From Maratus speciosus (Eukaryota > Arthropoda > Arachnida > Araneae > Salticidae): 64,000 bases of DNA. The stretch is from positions 248,001-312,000 of the forward strand of contig CAWVRF010001077.1 of NCBI GenBank assembly GCA_963932465.1, in the 5' to 3' direction. Positions within the stretch are counted from its first letter, which is position 1, and every line of letters begins with the position of its first letter. Under the pieces are notes generated by a model that searched no databases, was not told the DNA's origin, and saw only the letters and a program-made list of their open reading frames with translations. A program made the position numbers and the translations under genes. Of the stretch, positions 51,623 through 62,055 are shown in pieces.

Positions 51623-51836
51623 TATAAGACCTAATTCAGCCAGCTAAACTTATTGATCATAACATTTGGCTGGATATATCAATCAGCTCAACAGAATAAA
51701 TCGCAGGTAATGGAACTCTAATAAACGCTATATACGTAATAACACTAGATTAATTTTAACACAGTCTAATTTGTAAATAAATCATATGAGTTGAAATTTT
51801 CCAACTGGGCAGCGTGGTGTTCTTTTTTAAGGCGAC

Positions 51837-52547
51837 AGTGGACGTTCAAAAACATTTTCTACAGTTTTGGCTCAATTGTTTTGAAATTTAATACACGCAT
51901 AATTTGTGCAATAATTAAGAAAATTTCTTAATTTCATTAAAAAAAATTAATATGCAAATGAGTAATTAATTAATAATATGGTAATTAGTGATACAAATTA
52001 AAAATGCTCCATGCGCATTAAATTTTGTTTCAGAAACTTGTAATTTTTTTTTAGGATAGCTTTATGATATTATATCAAAAGTTGCTATACATTTTAAAAT
52101 TATACTAAATTCCTTGGCAGAAAAAAAATTAAAAACCTATAATATTGATCATTTTGGATAAAATTCAATAATAAAATATTACTTTTTGACCTTTATATGA
52201 AATAATGTACACATTTTAATAGCAAGTTTTGTAATAAAGTATATCAACAACAATATTACCAAGTATTATGAAAATTGGTATAAAATTAAGACGCATGGAA
52301 CATTTTGAACTTACTCAGTCGGCGAAAATTCTCATTTTGAGAAAACTGGATTTAAAGTTTTATTTTAAGTGTAGATTAACGATTGTTTACGTTAGAAAAA
52401 CAGCTGTATCTCTGCAAAAAATTATCGGATTTGAATAATTTTTATTATATTTGAAAGTAGAAGATTGCCAGAACATTTTTTTCCAAAAAACAAAAAATTG
52501 ATTTTTTTAATGTTTTTTGCGATTTTGAACGTCCACGGTCACCTTAA
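51837..52547. mobile_element. TTAA-flanked IR element, GGYGACAGTGGACG ends (711 bp)
   Basis: TTAAGGCGACAGTGGACGTT to GAACGTCCACGGTCACCTTAA. The interior is very AT-rich, non-coding and without a clear subterminal palindrome. Confidence 0.8.
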
Positions 52548-52879
52548 GACCTGTTTTAAAATCACAGACTATCAAAACGCGATTATAAAGCGACAAACTA
52601 TTTTTTTCACATACAGTTCTTCATGAATATGTTTATGTACTATAGCTGCAGATTCAATGATAAGTTAATCTTTTTTCATTTTGTAAGTACAGATATTATT
52701 ATTGATTAACATTTTTCACATGGCCGACACATTTCCTGACACTAAATCTGACAACACTCTAAAAAAAAAGTTCTTCAATTCACGGAAATTCTACTGGCAG
52801 CAGTGCTGTCGGCATATTTCCGTGATTGGCGAATATAGGTTTTTTTCCTCCGTTACAGGAGGTAAAATATCCATCAATT
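52548..52879. other. Spacer, nothing recognised
   Basis: AT-rich spacer. The minus-strand 60-codon frame at 52780-52962 reads through the SINE-like segment and is not called. Confidence 0.4.
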
Positions 52880-52975
52880 GAAGAAAGTTTGGAAAAAGCA
52901 AAAGCGGCTGTCATTGGATTCGAGCCAGCCATCTGGGCGTTACGAGACAAAGAAGCTAGCACAGAGCTACAGTTG
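52880..52975 (-). other. Possible tRNA-derived SINE head
   Basis: Minus strand carries TAGCTCTGTGCTAGC (A-box-like) and, about 45 bp on, GGCTGGCTCGAATCCAATG (B-box-like). Spacing and order suit a pol III promoter of a degenerate tRNA-derived SINE. The tail and target duplication are not resolved. A plus-strand open frame of about 40 codons across it is an alternative reading. Confidence 0.4.
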
Positions 52976-53094
52976 TACAGCAGCGAAACGCTTTGAAGTA
53001 AATATGTTTGCTTCAGATAGGTATGGCTTGATCAATTTCTTTAAAAAACTTTTAAATTCGAAGTTCGTTTCGGGAAGATTTCGTCTTTACTGAA

Positions 53095-53848
53095 ATTGTG
53101 GCTGGGATTTTTATATACTTTAGCAATAATATAGTATAAAAATATTAATTTTAAATATTTTTACGTAGATTGCTAAAGATAAAATAAGAATATTATATTT
53201 TTATTCGACATGATTTTTTTTTTTTTTTTTGAGTAATATCGATTTTTTCAATTTAATTTTCTTAGTTAAAATATCTTTTAATTGTGTTCATTTAAAGTAT
53301 ATTTTAAATGCGAATATTTATTTATAAACAACTTTATATATTAAATTTCATTTAACTTTATTCAAGTTATTCAACTTACTGAGTACTTTTGAATATATGA
53401 GAAAAGTAATAGTTATTTAATTTGAAATTCGAAAACTTTTTCGTCTTAATTAAAATCTTAATTTATGGAATTTTTTGTTTTTCATTTTTAAAATAAATTC
53501 GGATTTATTATTAATAGACCCAATACGCATGCGTGCTAGGAATGATCGGAATTTCTTCCTCTTTTTTAGATGTTCGTGGAGAATTCACGAGTAAACCATA
53601 TTTTCTATGAATACGGAAATTACTTGTTAAAAAACGAGGAATAATTTAGTGACGAGTTTTTTTGACAGTGAACGATGTCCTTGTGGTTCTTCATCCAGCG
53701 ACCTCTACTAAATTCTATAAACATCTGAATACAGAAGTACGAGATACAGCTTCATTTCTACATGCTAATTTTAGGCAGTGGAGGCATTCTTTATGAATTA
53801 GCTCCACTTTAACCCTCTAACCGCGGACGACTTTTTGAGTGGGTTACT
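53095..53848. other. AT-rich spacer, one TTAA fragment at its end
   Basis: No genes seen. TTAACCCTCTAACCGCGGAC at about 53810 looks like the end of another TTAA element truncated just before the piggyBac relic. Confidence 0.5.
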
Positions 53849-54424
53849 TTAACCCTTCACGGTCGCTTAATATTTGGAAAAACCATCAAAAAAGTACCTA
53901 TTTAGTACCTATTTACAGAAATTGATTAATTATAAAGTTTATAAATAAAATATGCAATTAATTTTTTTAAGGCGAAAAATAAAAGATGTTATCGAACAAA
54001 TTCATATTTGTAGAAAAGCCATCATGCGAGAATTCTGTGTCTTAATGTTTGTTTTACACCGCACAAATGAATGCGAATAAAACCTTTATTTTTCACATTT
54101 TAGATCTTTATTTATCATCATTACACACATTTTTACAAATAATATTTGAAATAACATATATACATTAAATTTTGATTATTAATAATTTTTTGAGTGTTAC
54201 ATCTTTCAAAACATGCAATACAAAGCCCAACATTACAGTCAGCGCAAAAGCCAAACTCGCACGAAAATATTCAAGGACTTCAAACTGAAATGCCAGTTAA
54301 ATTTTTCTGGTTTCAGAAGTTTTTTCCAGTAATAAATCTCCAGCCCGGAAATAGGACGGGAGCGAGAAATAACGAACGACACCTCAGCCCGTGATATTGA
54401 CGGGAGCGAGAATTAAGGGGTTAA
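53849..54424 (-). mobile_element. piggyBac relic (long family A), copy 3
   Basis: 576 bp, TTAACCCTTCACGGTCGCTT to GCGAGAATTAAGGGGTTAA, with palindrome CCCGTGATATTGACGGG next to the right end. It is the only uninterrupted long copy: right end, transposase C-terminus on the minus strand, 3' UTR-like tail, other end. The 66-codon plus-strand ORF at 54194-54394 is antisense to the transposase remnant and is a shadow. Confidence 0.85.
54195..54261 (-). pseudogene. piggyBac transposase cysteine-rich domain, remnant
   Basis: Minus strand reads CEFGFCADCNVGLCIACF followed by ERCN, that is C....C..C....C..CF..C, the piggyBac C-terminal zinc-binding pattern. A stop a few codons upstream ends the open frame. 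The final Tyr-His of the family is Cys-Asn here. Confidence 0.75.
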
Positions 54425-54431
54425 AATTAAG

Positions 54432-54572
54432 ACTGTTTGATTGCCACAACTTTTTTGAAATAGTCACTTTATTTAATTACATATTAAATAATGCGAGAAT
54501 AAGCCGAATTACATGCTTTTAAAAAAGTGGTGGGAATCAAGCAATCTGAATTTTAAAAAAGTTAGCCCACTA
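54432..54572. mobile_element. Foldback, GTGTTGCCAGTGG family, degenerate copy 7
   Basis: GTTTGATTGCCACAACTTTT, CTTTATTTAATTACATATTA, AAAAAGTGGTGGGAATCAAG and AGTTAGCCCACT preserve the arms without the outer ends. Confidence 0.55.
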
Positions 54573-54758
54573 GATCGTGAAAATACATTTCCCTCGGCTG
54601 GAGGGTCCATCGAAATACTCAAGGCCAGAGGACATGAGTGCGTCGTCATCACTAATCTACCCGAGGTAACGAAAAAGACTGGCTACCCATGCATCCCATG
54701 CGTCCTTTTTTACAAACAGCTAGAGAGACATGATGCTCTTTTCTTACACCTTTATTGG

Positions 54759-55827
54759 TACTGTCGTGGGGAAAAAAAAGTAAATGCCCTCTACTAACTC
54801 CTCAATAAATTATCGTACACGAAAGTTACTGGTATCTAACAATTGGAAATAAAGTTTACTTTTAAATGATGTATATAAAATTTGCTTAGGGGCCTTCTAC
54901 ATATTAAAACGAATCCAAACTTATTTTTTTTTCAATGGCAATACCCAATTTTAACGAGATATTTCAAATATTCGGTTCAAACTATGCCTAGCCAGCAAAT
55001 TTCAAGTCAATTGAATAATAAGTTTTTGAATTATAAATATTCAAAATTTAGTGCTTTTAATGTTAAATTACATTTCCATATTTTTATTTATATCTCCTGA
55101 AATTATGCTCCTAATGTGATAATTTATTGTGTAGCAATAATACAAATATACCAAACATAAATACGTTGAATTTGCAATTTTTATAGTTTTATGATATGAA
55201 TTATGAAATTAATATTCGAAAAAATTATGAATCGCAACCTACAATTTTTTTTGATGGATTTAGATTAATTATGTCCTGCTTTATGGAAATCCGAAATTTC
55301 ACATTTTTCTTCCAAATGGTTTTCAATTTATGCTTAAAAAACGGCAAAATGATGGTTTAAGGGGCCGTCTATGATAGATCTGACTAGATATTTTGAAATT
55401 TCTTATGATGCCCTGTAATCTAGCAGATTTCATTGACTGCTTGAGTGACGCTTAAGTTGCCTTGATCAAGATGGGGGCTCTCTCGGTTAACAATTGAGTA
55501 CGGAACTTCAATTTGGATAGAGCCCTTAAAATAGGCTCGTTTTAAAATAACTAATTTCTCGGAAACTTATAGTACGAATTGCATAAAAATTTGTTTTTAG
55601 GCTAATTAAAGGGTGTAGAATTCATTTATGCTATCAGAATTGTGTACTGCTATTGAAAAAAACAAAGTTATGGTTCATTTTAATAAGTAGATGGCCCCCT
55701 GAGCAAATTTTACATACATCATTTAAAGGTAGACTTTATTCGTAATCGTTCGGTGCCAGTAACTTTCTTCTACGGTAATTTGTTGAGGAGTTAGTAGGGG
55801 GTGTTTACTTTTTTTTCCACGACTGTA
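54759..55827 (-). mobile_element. CAGTCGTGGAAAAA element, copy 4 (reverse)
   Basis: About 1.07 kb, ACTGTCGTGGGGAAAAAAAA to TTTTTTTTCCACGACTG, TA flanks. The internal order is reversed relative to copies 1-3 (AATGATGGTTTAAGGGGCCG, then GGGGGCTCTCTCGGTTAAC). Confidence 0.9.
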
Positions 55828-55857
55828 CATCGGAGCATCACGTGACTCCAGCTGTCT

Positions 55858-55976
55858 GTAAAAAAAGGATACGTGGAATGCATCGTGGAAGCCTGTCTTT
55901 CCCCTTAGCCTCGTAATTGACCGAGGCTAACGAAAAAGACAGGCTTCCACGATGCATTCCACGTATCTTTTTTTAC
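55858..55976. repeat. Long perfect hairpin, arms ~54 bp
   Basis: AAAAAAAGGATACGTGGAAT, GCATCGTGGAAGCCTGTCTT, TAGCCTCG, a loop of about 8 bases (TAATTGAC), and the mirror CGAGGCTAACG through ATTCCACGTATC. Arm identity is nearly complete, so the inverted duplication is recent or kept by gene conversion. A diverged third arm follows at 56045-56098. Confidence 0.9.
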
Positions 55977-56100
55977 AGATCGCTGGAGTCAGATCCAATG
56001 AAGGTGTGGGAAAAAAAGCATCACGTCACTCTAATGGTCTGTAAAAAAAGACACGTGGGATGCACCGCGGTAGCCTGTCTTTTCCGTTTGCCTCGTAATC

Positions 56101-56420
56101 GACCAACTTCTCACTAGTGGTACAATTCACGCCGGAAAATTTTGAATCGTAATTTTATTTTATTTTATTTGTGGAATAACTATTTAAACTTACTGGTGTG
56201 AATTTGGGATCAGCCAATAAAAGATCAGCCATACGCAGCAACACTGTGACATTCCACTTCTGCATGAATTTTTATTTAGGGATTCTGAATTCTCACTAAT
56301 AAGTTTAAATAGTTATTATTGTTTTATAAGATGATATACATTCCACAAATAAAATAAAATAAAATATGCTACTCCAAATTTACCTGTGTGAATTCCAACA
56401 CTAGTGAGAAGTCGGTCGAT
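56101..56420. mobile_element. IR element, ACTTCTCACTAGTG ends (~310 bp)
   Basis: GACCAACTTCTCACTAGTGG and CACTAGTGAGAAGTCGGTC. Second mirrored block: TTTATTTTATTTTATTTGTGG and CCACAAATAAAATAAAATAAA, then TAACTATTTAAACTTA with mirror. Contains TTACTGGTGTGAATTTGGG. Confidence 0.75.
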
Positions 56421-56470
56421 TAGTGATGACGTCACACTCGCGTCCTCTGACCTTGAGTATTTTGATGGCA

Positions 56471-58050
56471 ACTGTTACAGTCGTATAGAATCATAGTTCG
56501 ATAATATCCTCGCGTCGATTTATGATACAAATGTTTCTGTTTTAGTTTGATAAACGCTTTTTTTTTCTCTCAATCTAAAATTGTACCTTTTCTAAAAAAT
56601 TAAAATGTTGGAAATATTCGTAATGGAAATTTTACAATTCCTCTTAGTAAATGTTATTTCTATTTCTTCTAAGTGGTCTCTTTCATGATATAAAAATAGA
56701 AAATGCAGATCTCAAGAATAATGAAAATCATTTGAGGAATATTGAACGATTTTTTAAAATCGAATAGTTACAAATGATAGCGCAAGAGTTTTTCTTTTAA
56801 AGAAAGATACTTTTAAGCTTTTTTATAAGTTCACATATTTTTAAAAATTATAATTCAACTTATAATCAATCACGTTATACCATTGTATGACATACATCCT
56901 TTAAAATATTCTTGACAGTTTCTTTTTAAAAAGCAGTCATCTAACGCAGTCATCTTGCAATAAATAGGAATCAGAGTACTATTTACTGATTTTTGAAAGC
57001 TTTTGAGAAAGTAAAGTTTTATCTTTTTGTTTTTATTTACGAATTGGATTTTGGTAAATAAACCAATATTTATTTATCAGATATATTCGGAAGTTTTAAC
57101 TTTTTTTTTTTTTTTAAATCCATAGGAAGTATAGTATTTTTAGGAATAATAAGTCAAATAATGAGAATAAATATTGAATATTTTCTTTTTCCAAGTTTAT
57201 TTAGACAAAAAGATTTTGTAAAAATAGTTTTTCTGCAGAATGAAAATTTTAAATTGAATTCAAGAAATGTAAATAAGAATACCTTTCATAATGTTTGAAG
57301 AAAATTTGAAATACGAACCTTTTTCAATAATTTAAAACAATTTTAATTATTAGATATATATGTATATATTTTATTTTATAAATTTTCCTTTTAAAGATCA
57401 TTTAAATATGAATGTGATAAATGAAATGTAAAAATAAAATTATATGATGATTTTTAAATGTTTTATATTATGAGTGATATCTACTATCCGTATTATAAAA
57501 GTCAAACGTGTCCGTGAGGTTTGGGGATGAGGGGCTTTTGTTTTAACTACAGTCGTCCAACCGTTAATAATGCGGTAAAATAGAAGATATTGTGTTAAGA
57601 TTCGTACTTTTATGTCTTAATCGCCGCAATCAGCCTGAAAAAATATCGTTGTTGAACCTTTGATTTTTTTTTCAAAAAGGGTTGTTTTCGCGAATGACTT
57701 TTTTATCCCTTTTGATGCCCCCTCCCCCCTCCCCAGAGTTGGATTTCAGATCCACAGAAAAAAAAAAACGCTTTTAAAGCTGAAAACTTCTCTTCAACGG
57801 TGCAATCGTTTTTGAAAAATTTTAACACTTTCAAAAAATTCGCGACCGCAGGTCGCTCGCATTTCCTGGAGACAATATTTTTTCCACGCTAAAGGTAACT
57901 AAACGTCGGTATTTCAACACAATATTTTAAAAAAAATCTCATCAGACCGAGTTTACTTCACCTATGAAAATTTAGAAGCGTTCGAACGAGTTGAAGTATT
58001 AAAAAGAAAAAAAAAAATCTGAGAATTTTCCGATGAAAACGCTTGCTTAA
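56471..58050. other. AT-rich region with one G/C-strand-biased tract
   Basis: About 1.5 kb without recognised genes. A pyrimidine tract GCCCCCTCCCCCCTCCCCAG lies at 57718-57737 (G-rich on the minus strand). CCGTATTATAAAAGTCAAACG near 57488 faintly resembles the Helitron 5' end at 9466 but has no partner end. Confidence 0.5.
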
Positions 58051-58059
58051 CAGCGTCAT

Positions 58060-58640
58060 GGAACTATTAATGAAAAGGAACTGACATATTCATAATATAG
58101 TGAAGCTTCAACTGTAACCGCTTTTCCAGGGGTTGATTACCACCGGAAGGAACTTCCACCAGTACATTTAAATAGAAATGTTCCCCTTATTTAAATGCCT
58201 TAAAAGTTTAAAATTTTAGTCACAAATAATGGCAGAAACAGATATTTATTTTTACTGGTGGAAGTTTACTTTGGCGGTAGTTACGCCCTCTGTTTCCGCC
58301 ATATTGTGTCAACCTAGACAATCTTCTCTCAGTGTGAGTGAGAAAGATTTTAATAGCTGGGCAAACTGACACCAGTAATAGCAAATAGAAAAGATTTACC
58401 ATATTTGTAAGAAAATATTTTTATGAATAAGGCATTTAAATAAGACGATATTTCCTATTCAAATTTACTGGTGGGAAGTAAGCCCCGGAAACTGTTGATC
58501 CAATTTAAAAAAATCAGCCACCATTTTGTGACATTCTCCTCAGTTACTTCACTCGCAACTGGTAGACTGTACATTATATGTCTTCTCCACTTTATTCATA
58601 ACTCCATTAACAGCGTGAACACTTTGCTGGGCTTCCGTGT
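58060..58640 (-). mobile_element. Relative of the TCTAGAA element interior (reverse)
   Basis: CATGGAACTATTAATGAAAA, AGCTTCAACTGTAACCGC, CACCGGAAGGAACTTCCACC, TCCGCCATATTGTGTCAAC, CTCAGTTACTTCACTCGCAA and TCATAACTCCATTAAC match, in reverse, blocks of 46900-48700. Its own ends are not clear. The short ORFs here are read-through. Confidence 0.6.
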
Positions 58641-58819
58641 TGTCATCAACTTTATTCCGATTTCATAGATGATTGTCTTATAATAAATTGGGAGAGAAAA
58701 GTCTAACTTTATTATAAAAGAAATGTTTTACATTACAAGTGATGTTATGTAATACATGACGATACAACGCGATACTCAGTGTCCTGTTGACAAAATGGAG
58801 AGTGAATTATTTATATTGT

Positions 58820-59028
58820 TTTACCCCTTTGGGACGAGCGTCTTTTACAGAATTTTTAATCTTTACTCATCAGATTTTTAAAACAGAAATTCTGTGCCTC
58901 ATTGAATCGGGTAAATGCTCGGATTAAATAAGGCAAAATTTACAATACAATTTTACTGGTGAGAATAATCACCGCTTCTGAGCAACTTACGCGGCACGCA
59001 TACCCGTCGTTCGTCCCCAAGGGGTTAA
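58820..59028 (-). mobile_element. TTAA MITE, family B (reverse, left TTAA decayed)
   Basis: TTTACCCCTTTGGGACGAGC to GTTCGTCCCCAAGGGGTTAA. Contains AAGGCAAAATTTAC and TTTTACTGGTGAGAATAATC. The palindrome has decayed to CACGCATACCCGTC. Confidence 0.8.
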
Positions 59029-59708
59029 TAGCAGGCTTCGCCCTCTACGCTGGTCAGTTTCTCCAAACGAACCTTCAATGAAAGAAATATATCGGCTAAT
59101 TGGACCTTTTATTTTTAAGCAATATGAACCTTTACACGGAATGTCCTTCCGCATAGCTGAAAACGATACGAACGCAATTGTGCTTTTCAATATTTTCCAA
59201 CGTGACAGACACAATTTGGGCTGCTAATAACCAACTGTTTTAGTTTAATTAAAGGTTTTTGTAAAGATAGATAGAACGATAGACAATTTTCTAAAACGAT
59301 CCCTGAAAAATTTTCTAACTAACAATACAAAATCCGTCCTATAGAAATTTTGGAAAAGAATAATCAGTAACAATCGGGTCATAGTATTATAGAACTTAAC
59401 CCCATAAAGCAAGGAACACAGAACATATCTTATACACAAAATCTTCCCTGAAAAATTATCTAACAATGCATGTTCTATCGAAATCCCTACAGCAGAGTCT
59501 TTTTAAAAGACTAATATTTTATAATCCAATTCATCTGATTATAGAACATCCCGCCTTAATTCTATAACTAAGCAAGGTAGAACGATATATTATATACTAA
59601 AACCTTCCCTGCAAAATTATCTGACTAGCAGTGCAAGTACCATAAAAATCCATTCACCAAAACTCAAATTATAAGCAACCGAAAAAAAATTCCCATTTGC
59701 ATTTTATA
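59029..59708. other. Spacer with loosely repeated blocks
   Basis: TCCCTGAAAAATTTTCTAAC, TCCCTGAAAAATTATCTAAC and TCCCTGCAAAATTATCTGAC at about 59302, 59446 and 59606 suggest a decayed tandem repeat of about 150 bp. The minus-strand ORFs of 73-75 codons are not convincing. Confidence 0.45.
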
Positions 59709-59710
59709 TA

Positions 59711-61279
59711 CAGTGGAAGTCAAAAGTTTCCGGCCAGTTAGTTTCTTTGATTTGTTTGATAGAACGTTTTAGTGAAGAAGAAGCACAATTGCTCCAAAAG
59801 TTAGGAATAAGTAAAGTACCTCTGACCATGTGATCATTTTTATCGGATGCTTAAGATACTTGATGCAAAGGGGAGGAATTCGAAATTCACGCGTGCAAAA
59901 GTTTCCGGCCATTCGGCATCCATTAGTTTTTGCTATCGCTAAAGTGATTTTTGGCCATATTTGTTAATTAATCAACGTAAATAATGCATTTGAAATTCAA
60001 AAATGAAAATTTTAACAATTTATTTTTCCTAAAAGATTGATTTGTTTGTCGCTAAAGGGACAATCCTCTCGTGAGATTGCGGCAAGGTTGTCGATCGGAA
60101 AATTTGCAGTGAACGATATTTTAAAAAATATATAAAGATGGTCATGACCTTCGGAATTTGCCACGGTCCGGGGGACTCCGGAAAATGACTATTCTTGTAG
60201 ACAGAATTATCAGAAGAAAAGCAGTTGATGACCCGCGTAAAACTGCCGCTGCAATTCCACGCGATTTATGGTGTTAAAATATTGCTGAAATAAGTCTGTC
60301 TACAGTATCAAGACGCTTATGTGTCGTAGAACTTTATAGAACAGTCGGTGTTAAAAAACCTTTCATACATAAAAAAATTCAGAGGGGCCCGACTGGCGTT
60401 TGCCAAGGAATACAAAGACTGGTCAAGTGAAAACCGGAAAAAAGTATTATTTTCCGATGAATCGACGTTCAATCTTTTTGGTAGTAATAAAAAACATTAT
60501 AACCGACGCCTAAAAACAAAAGATAAGATACGAGATATATTATTCTTACAATGAAGTACGGCGGAGGACACGTTATGATGTGGGGAGCATTTTCTGGAAA
60601 ATGCGCCTGTCCGTTATTTGAAATCTGCGACAAGATGAATAGTGAAATGCATAAGGATATGTTGAAAGATCATTTACTGCCTTATTGGAGGAAAAATTGT
60701 GGTCGCAACCATTTGTTTCATCATTTTAACGACCAAAAGCATACATCCAAGCTCGTAAAGAAGTGGCTTTCGCACAAAAAAATTCCGCTTTTGAAATGGA
60801 CAGTACAATCATCCGATTAGAATACAATAGAAAATGTACAATAGAAAACTTGAAAACATGTGTGGAATTATAAATATTCAAATTCAGCAGCATTTTCACA
60901 AAAATTGTAAGAACCGTGGACAAAACGTAACATTGATGATCTACAACCGTTCATTGAATCGATGCCACGTTGCTGCGCCGCAGTACTTATTGCTAAATGT
61001 ATGAATGCAAAATACTAATTGTAAATGTTGTTGATCACTGTTACTTTCTATTATAACACCATTTTTTTCCAAACTTGCAAAGGTGGCCGTAAACTTTTGA
61101 GAACATCCGTTTTCTTTAGCAATTAAATTTATTAATATTTAATTTTTATTCCATCAATAAGTTCTTAACTCTTATGTCAATAAAGTGTATAAGTATTACT
61201 TTGAGATTCCTCTTCATATGGATATACTTACAAATTAACCAAAAATTTTATGCTGGCCGGAAACTTTTGACCGCCACTG
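59711..61279 (+). mobile_element. Tc1-family transposon, near full length (1569 bp), dead
   Basis: TIRs CAGTGGAAGTCAAAAGTTTC, CGGCC and GGCCGGAAACTTTTGACCGC, CACTG, flanked by TA. The length is that of a complete Tc1 element. The inner CGTGCAAAAGTTTCCGGCCA near 59892 and GGCCGTAAACTTTTGAGAAC near 61085 are second, internal repeats, as in IR/DR-type Tc1 elements. One degenerate transposase gene lies inside. Confidence 0.95.
60051..61018 (+). pseudogene. Tc1 transposase pseudogene
   Basis: Recognisable parts in order: helix-turn-helix LKGQSSREIAARLSIGKFAV; LAFAKEYKDWS and VLFSDESTFNLFGS with the first catalytic Asp at about 60456-60458; MKYGGGHVMMWGAFSG; HFNDQKHTSKLVKKWLSHKK; and the C-terminal SMPRCCAAVLIAKCMNAKY. 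Several stops and frameshifts break it. The second catalytic Asp, in the family's QQDNDPKHT, is Phe here (HHFNDQKHT). The DLNPIE motif reads D, stop, NTIE. Confidence 0.9.
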
Positions 61280-61391
61280 TATATGGCTGAACTAGGGTTT
61301 ATAAAAGAGATTTTAAAAATTCAGGCTTGAAGCATTCTTTTGGTGCCATTTATTTAGTACATAGCGAAATTTTCACTAATGAAATATCGCT

Positions 61392-61606
61392 TTAACCCCT
61401 TAATTCTCGCTCCCTTGATATTCACGGGCTGTGTCTTTTACTCAGGTATTGTATTCCCACCAGTTTTATAAAATAGTGTAATTGGCTTTATTATGGTATC
61501 ATTTTACCTGGTATTAAATAAGATGAATATTTCTTTTCAAAAAAGTGGTGCAAAAGATCAATTTGAATTTTAATACCGTAATTTAATGCGACCATTAAGG
61601 GGTTAA
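61392..61606. mobile_element. piggyBac-type TTAA MITE, family A
   Basis: 215 bp, TTAACCCCTTAATTCTCGC to GCGACCATTAAGGGGTTAA. Palindrome CCCTTGATATTCACGGG (61412-61428). Contains CCCACCAGTTTTATAAAATA and ATTAAATAAGATGAATATT. Confidence 0.9.
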
Positions 61607-61736
61607 ATAGTAGGCAAAAAGTATTTAAATCAGCTTTTTCATTTCAATATAATTCGGATAATACTTCTTGTAATGGTATTTTGCAACAAAAGGAAACATT
61701 TTTTTTCTAGGGAGGTCATATAAAAATTTAAAATGC

Positions 61737-61776
<40 letters not shown>

Positions 61777-62055
61777 TTAAATAAGTGGAAGAACAGTTTT
61801 ATTAACATAATCTTATTTTATTTCAAGTAATTTATCAATTTACAATTCCTACTTATATTTAACAGGTTGAAATTTAAAGCGCATTTTATTCATTTAGGGC
61901 TCCTTTCTTTTGGTTTTGCATACATAAAACAAAGGGAAATAACTTCCTTAGACCTGGACTATACAATTTTTTCCTTTTTTATGTTTTTCTGTAGAAGTAA
62001 TTAGGATTATAAGTAGTATATAGGGGGTCCTTTGGCACACTTTTTATATTCCACT
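61607..62055. other. Spacer with a long T run
   Basis: A run of about 36 T lies at 61740-61775. No other feature recognised. Confidence 0.6.

Larger units (their letters stand above)
54615..56470. mobile_element. Composite palindromic element, AATACTCAAGG ends
   Basis: AATACTCAAGGCCAGAGGAC, ATGAGTGCGTCGTCATCACTAA at the left is mirrored by TTAGTGATGACGTCACACTC, GTCCTCTGACCTTGAGTATT at the right. Between them lie copy 4 of the CAGTCGTGGAAAAA element, a long perfect hairpin (55858-55976), a repeat of its arm (56035-56100), and an IR element (56101-56420). The order suggests a foldback assembled by repeated inverted duplication. The 94- and 66-codon ORFs are read-through. Confidence 0.6.

Noticed and set aside
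57488..57560. Helitron 5' end
   Set aside because: Only a short TATAAAAG resemblance, no downstream CTAG end with hairpin found.
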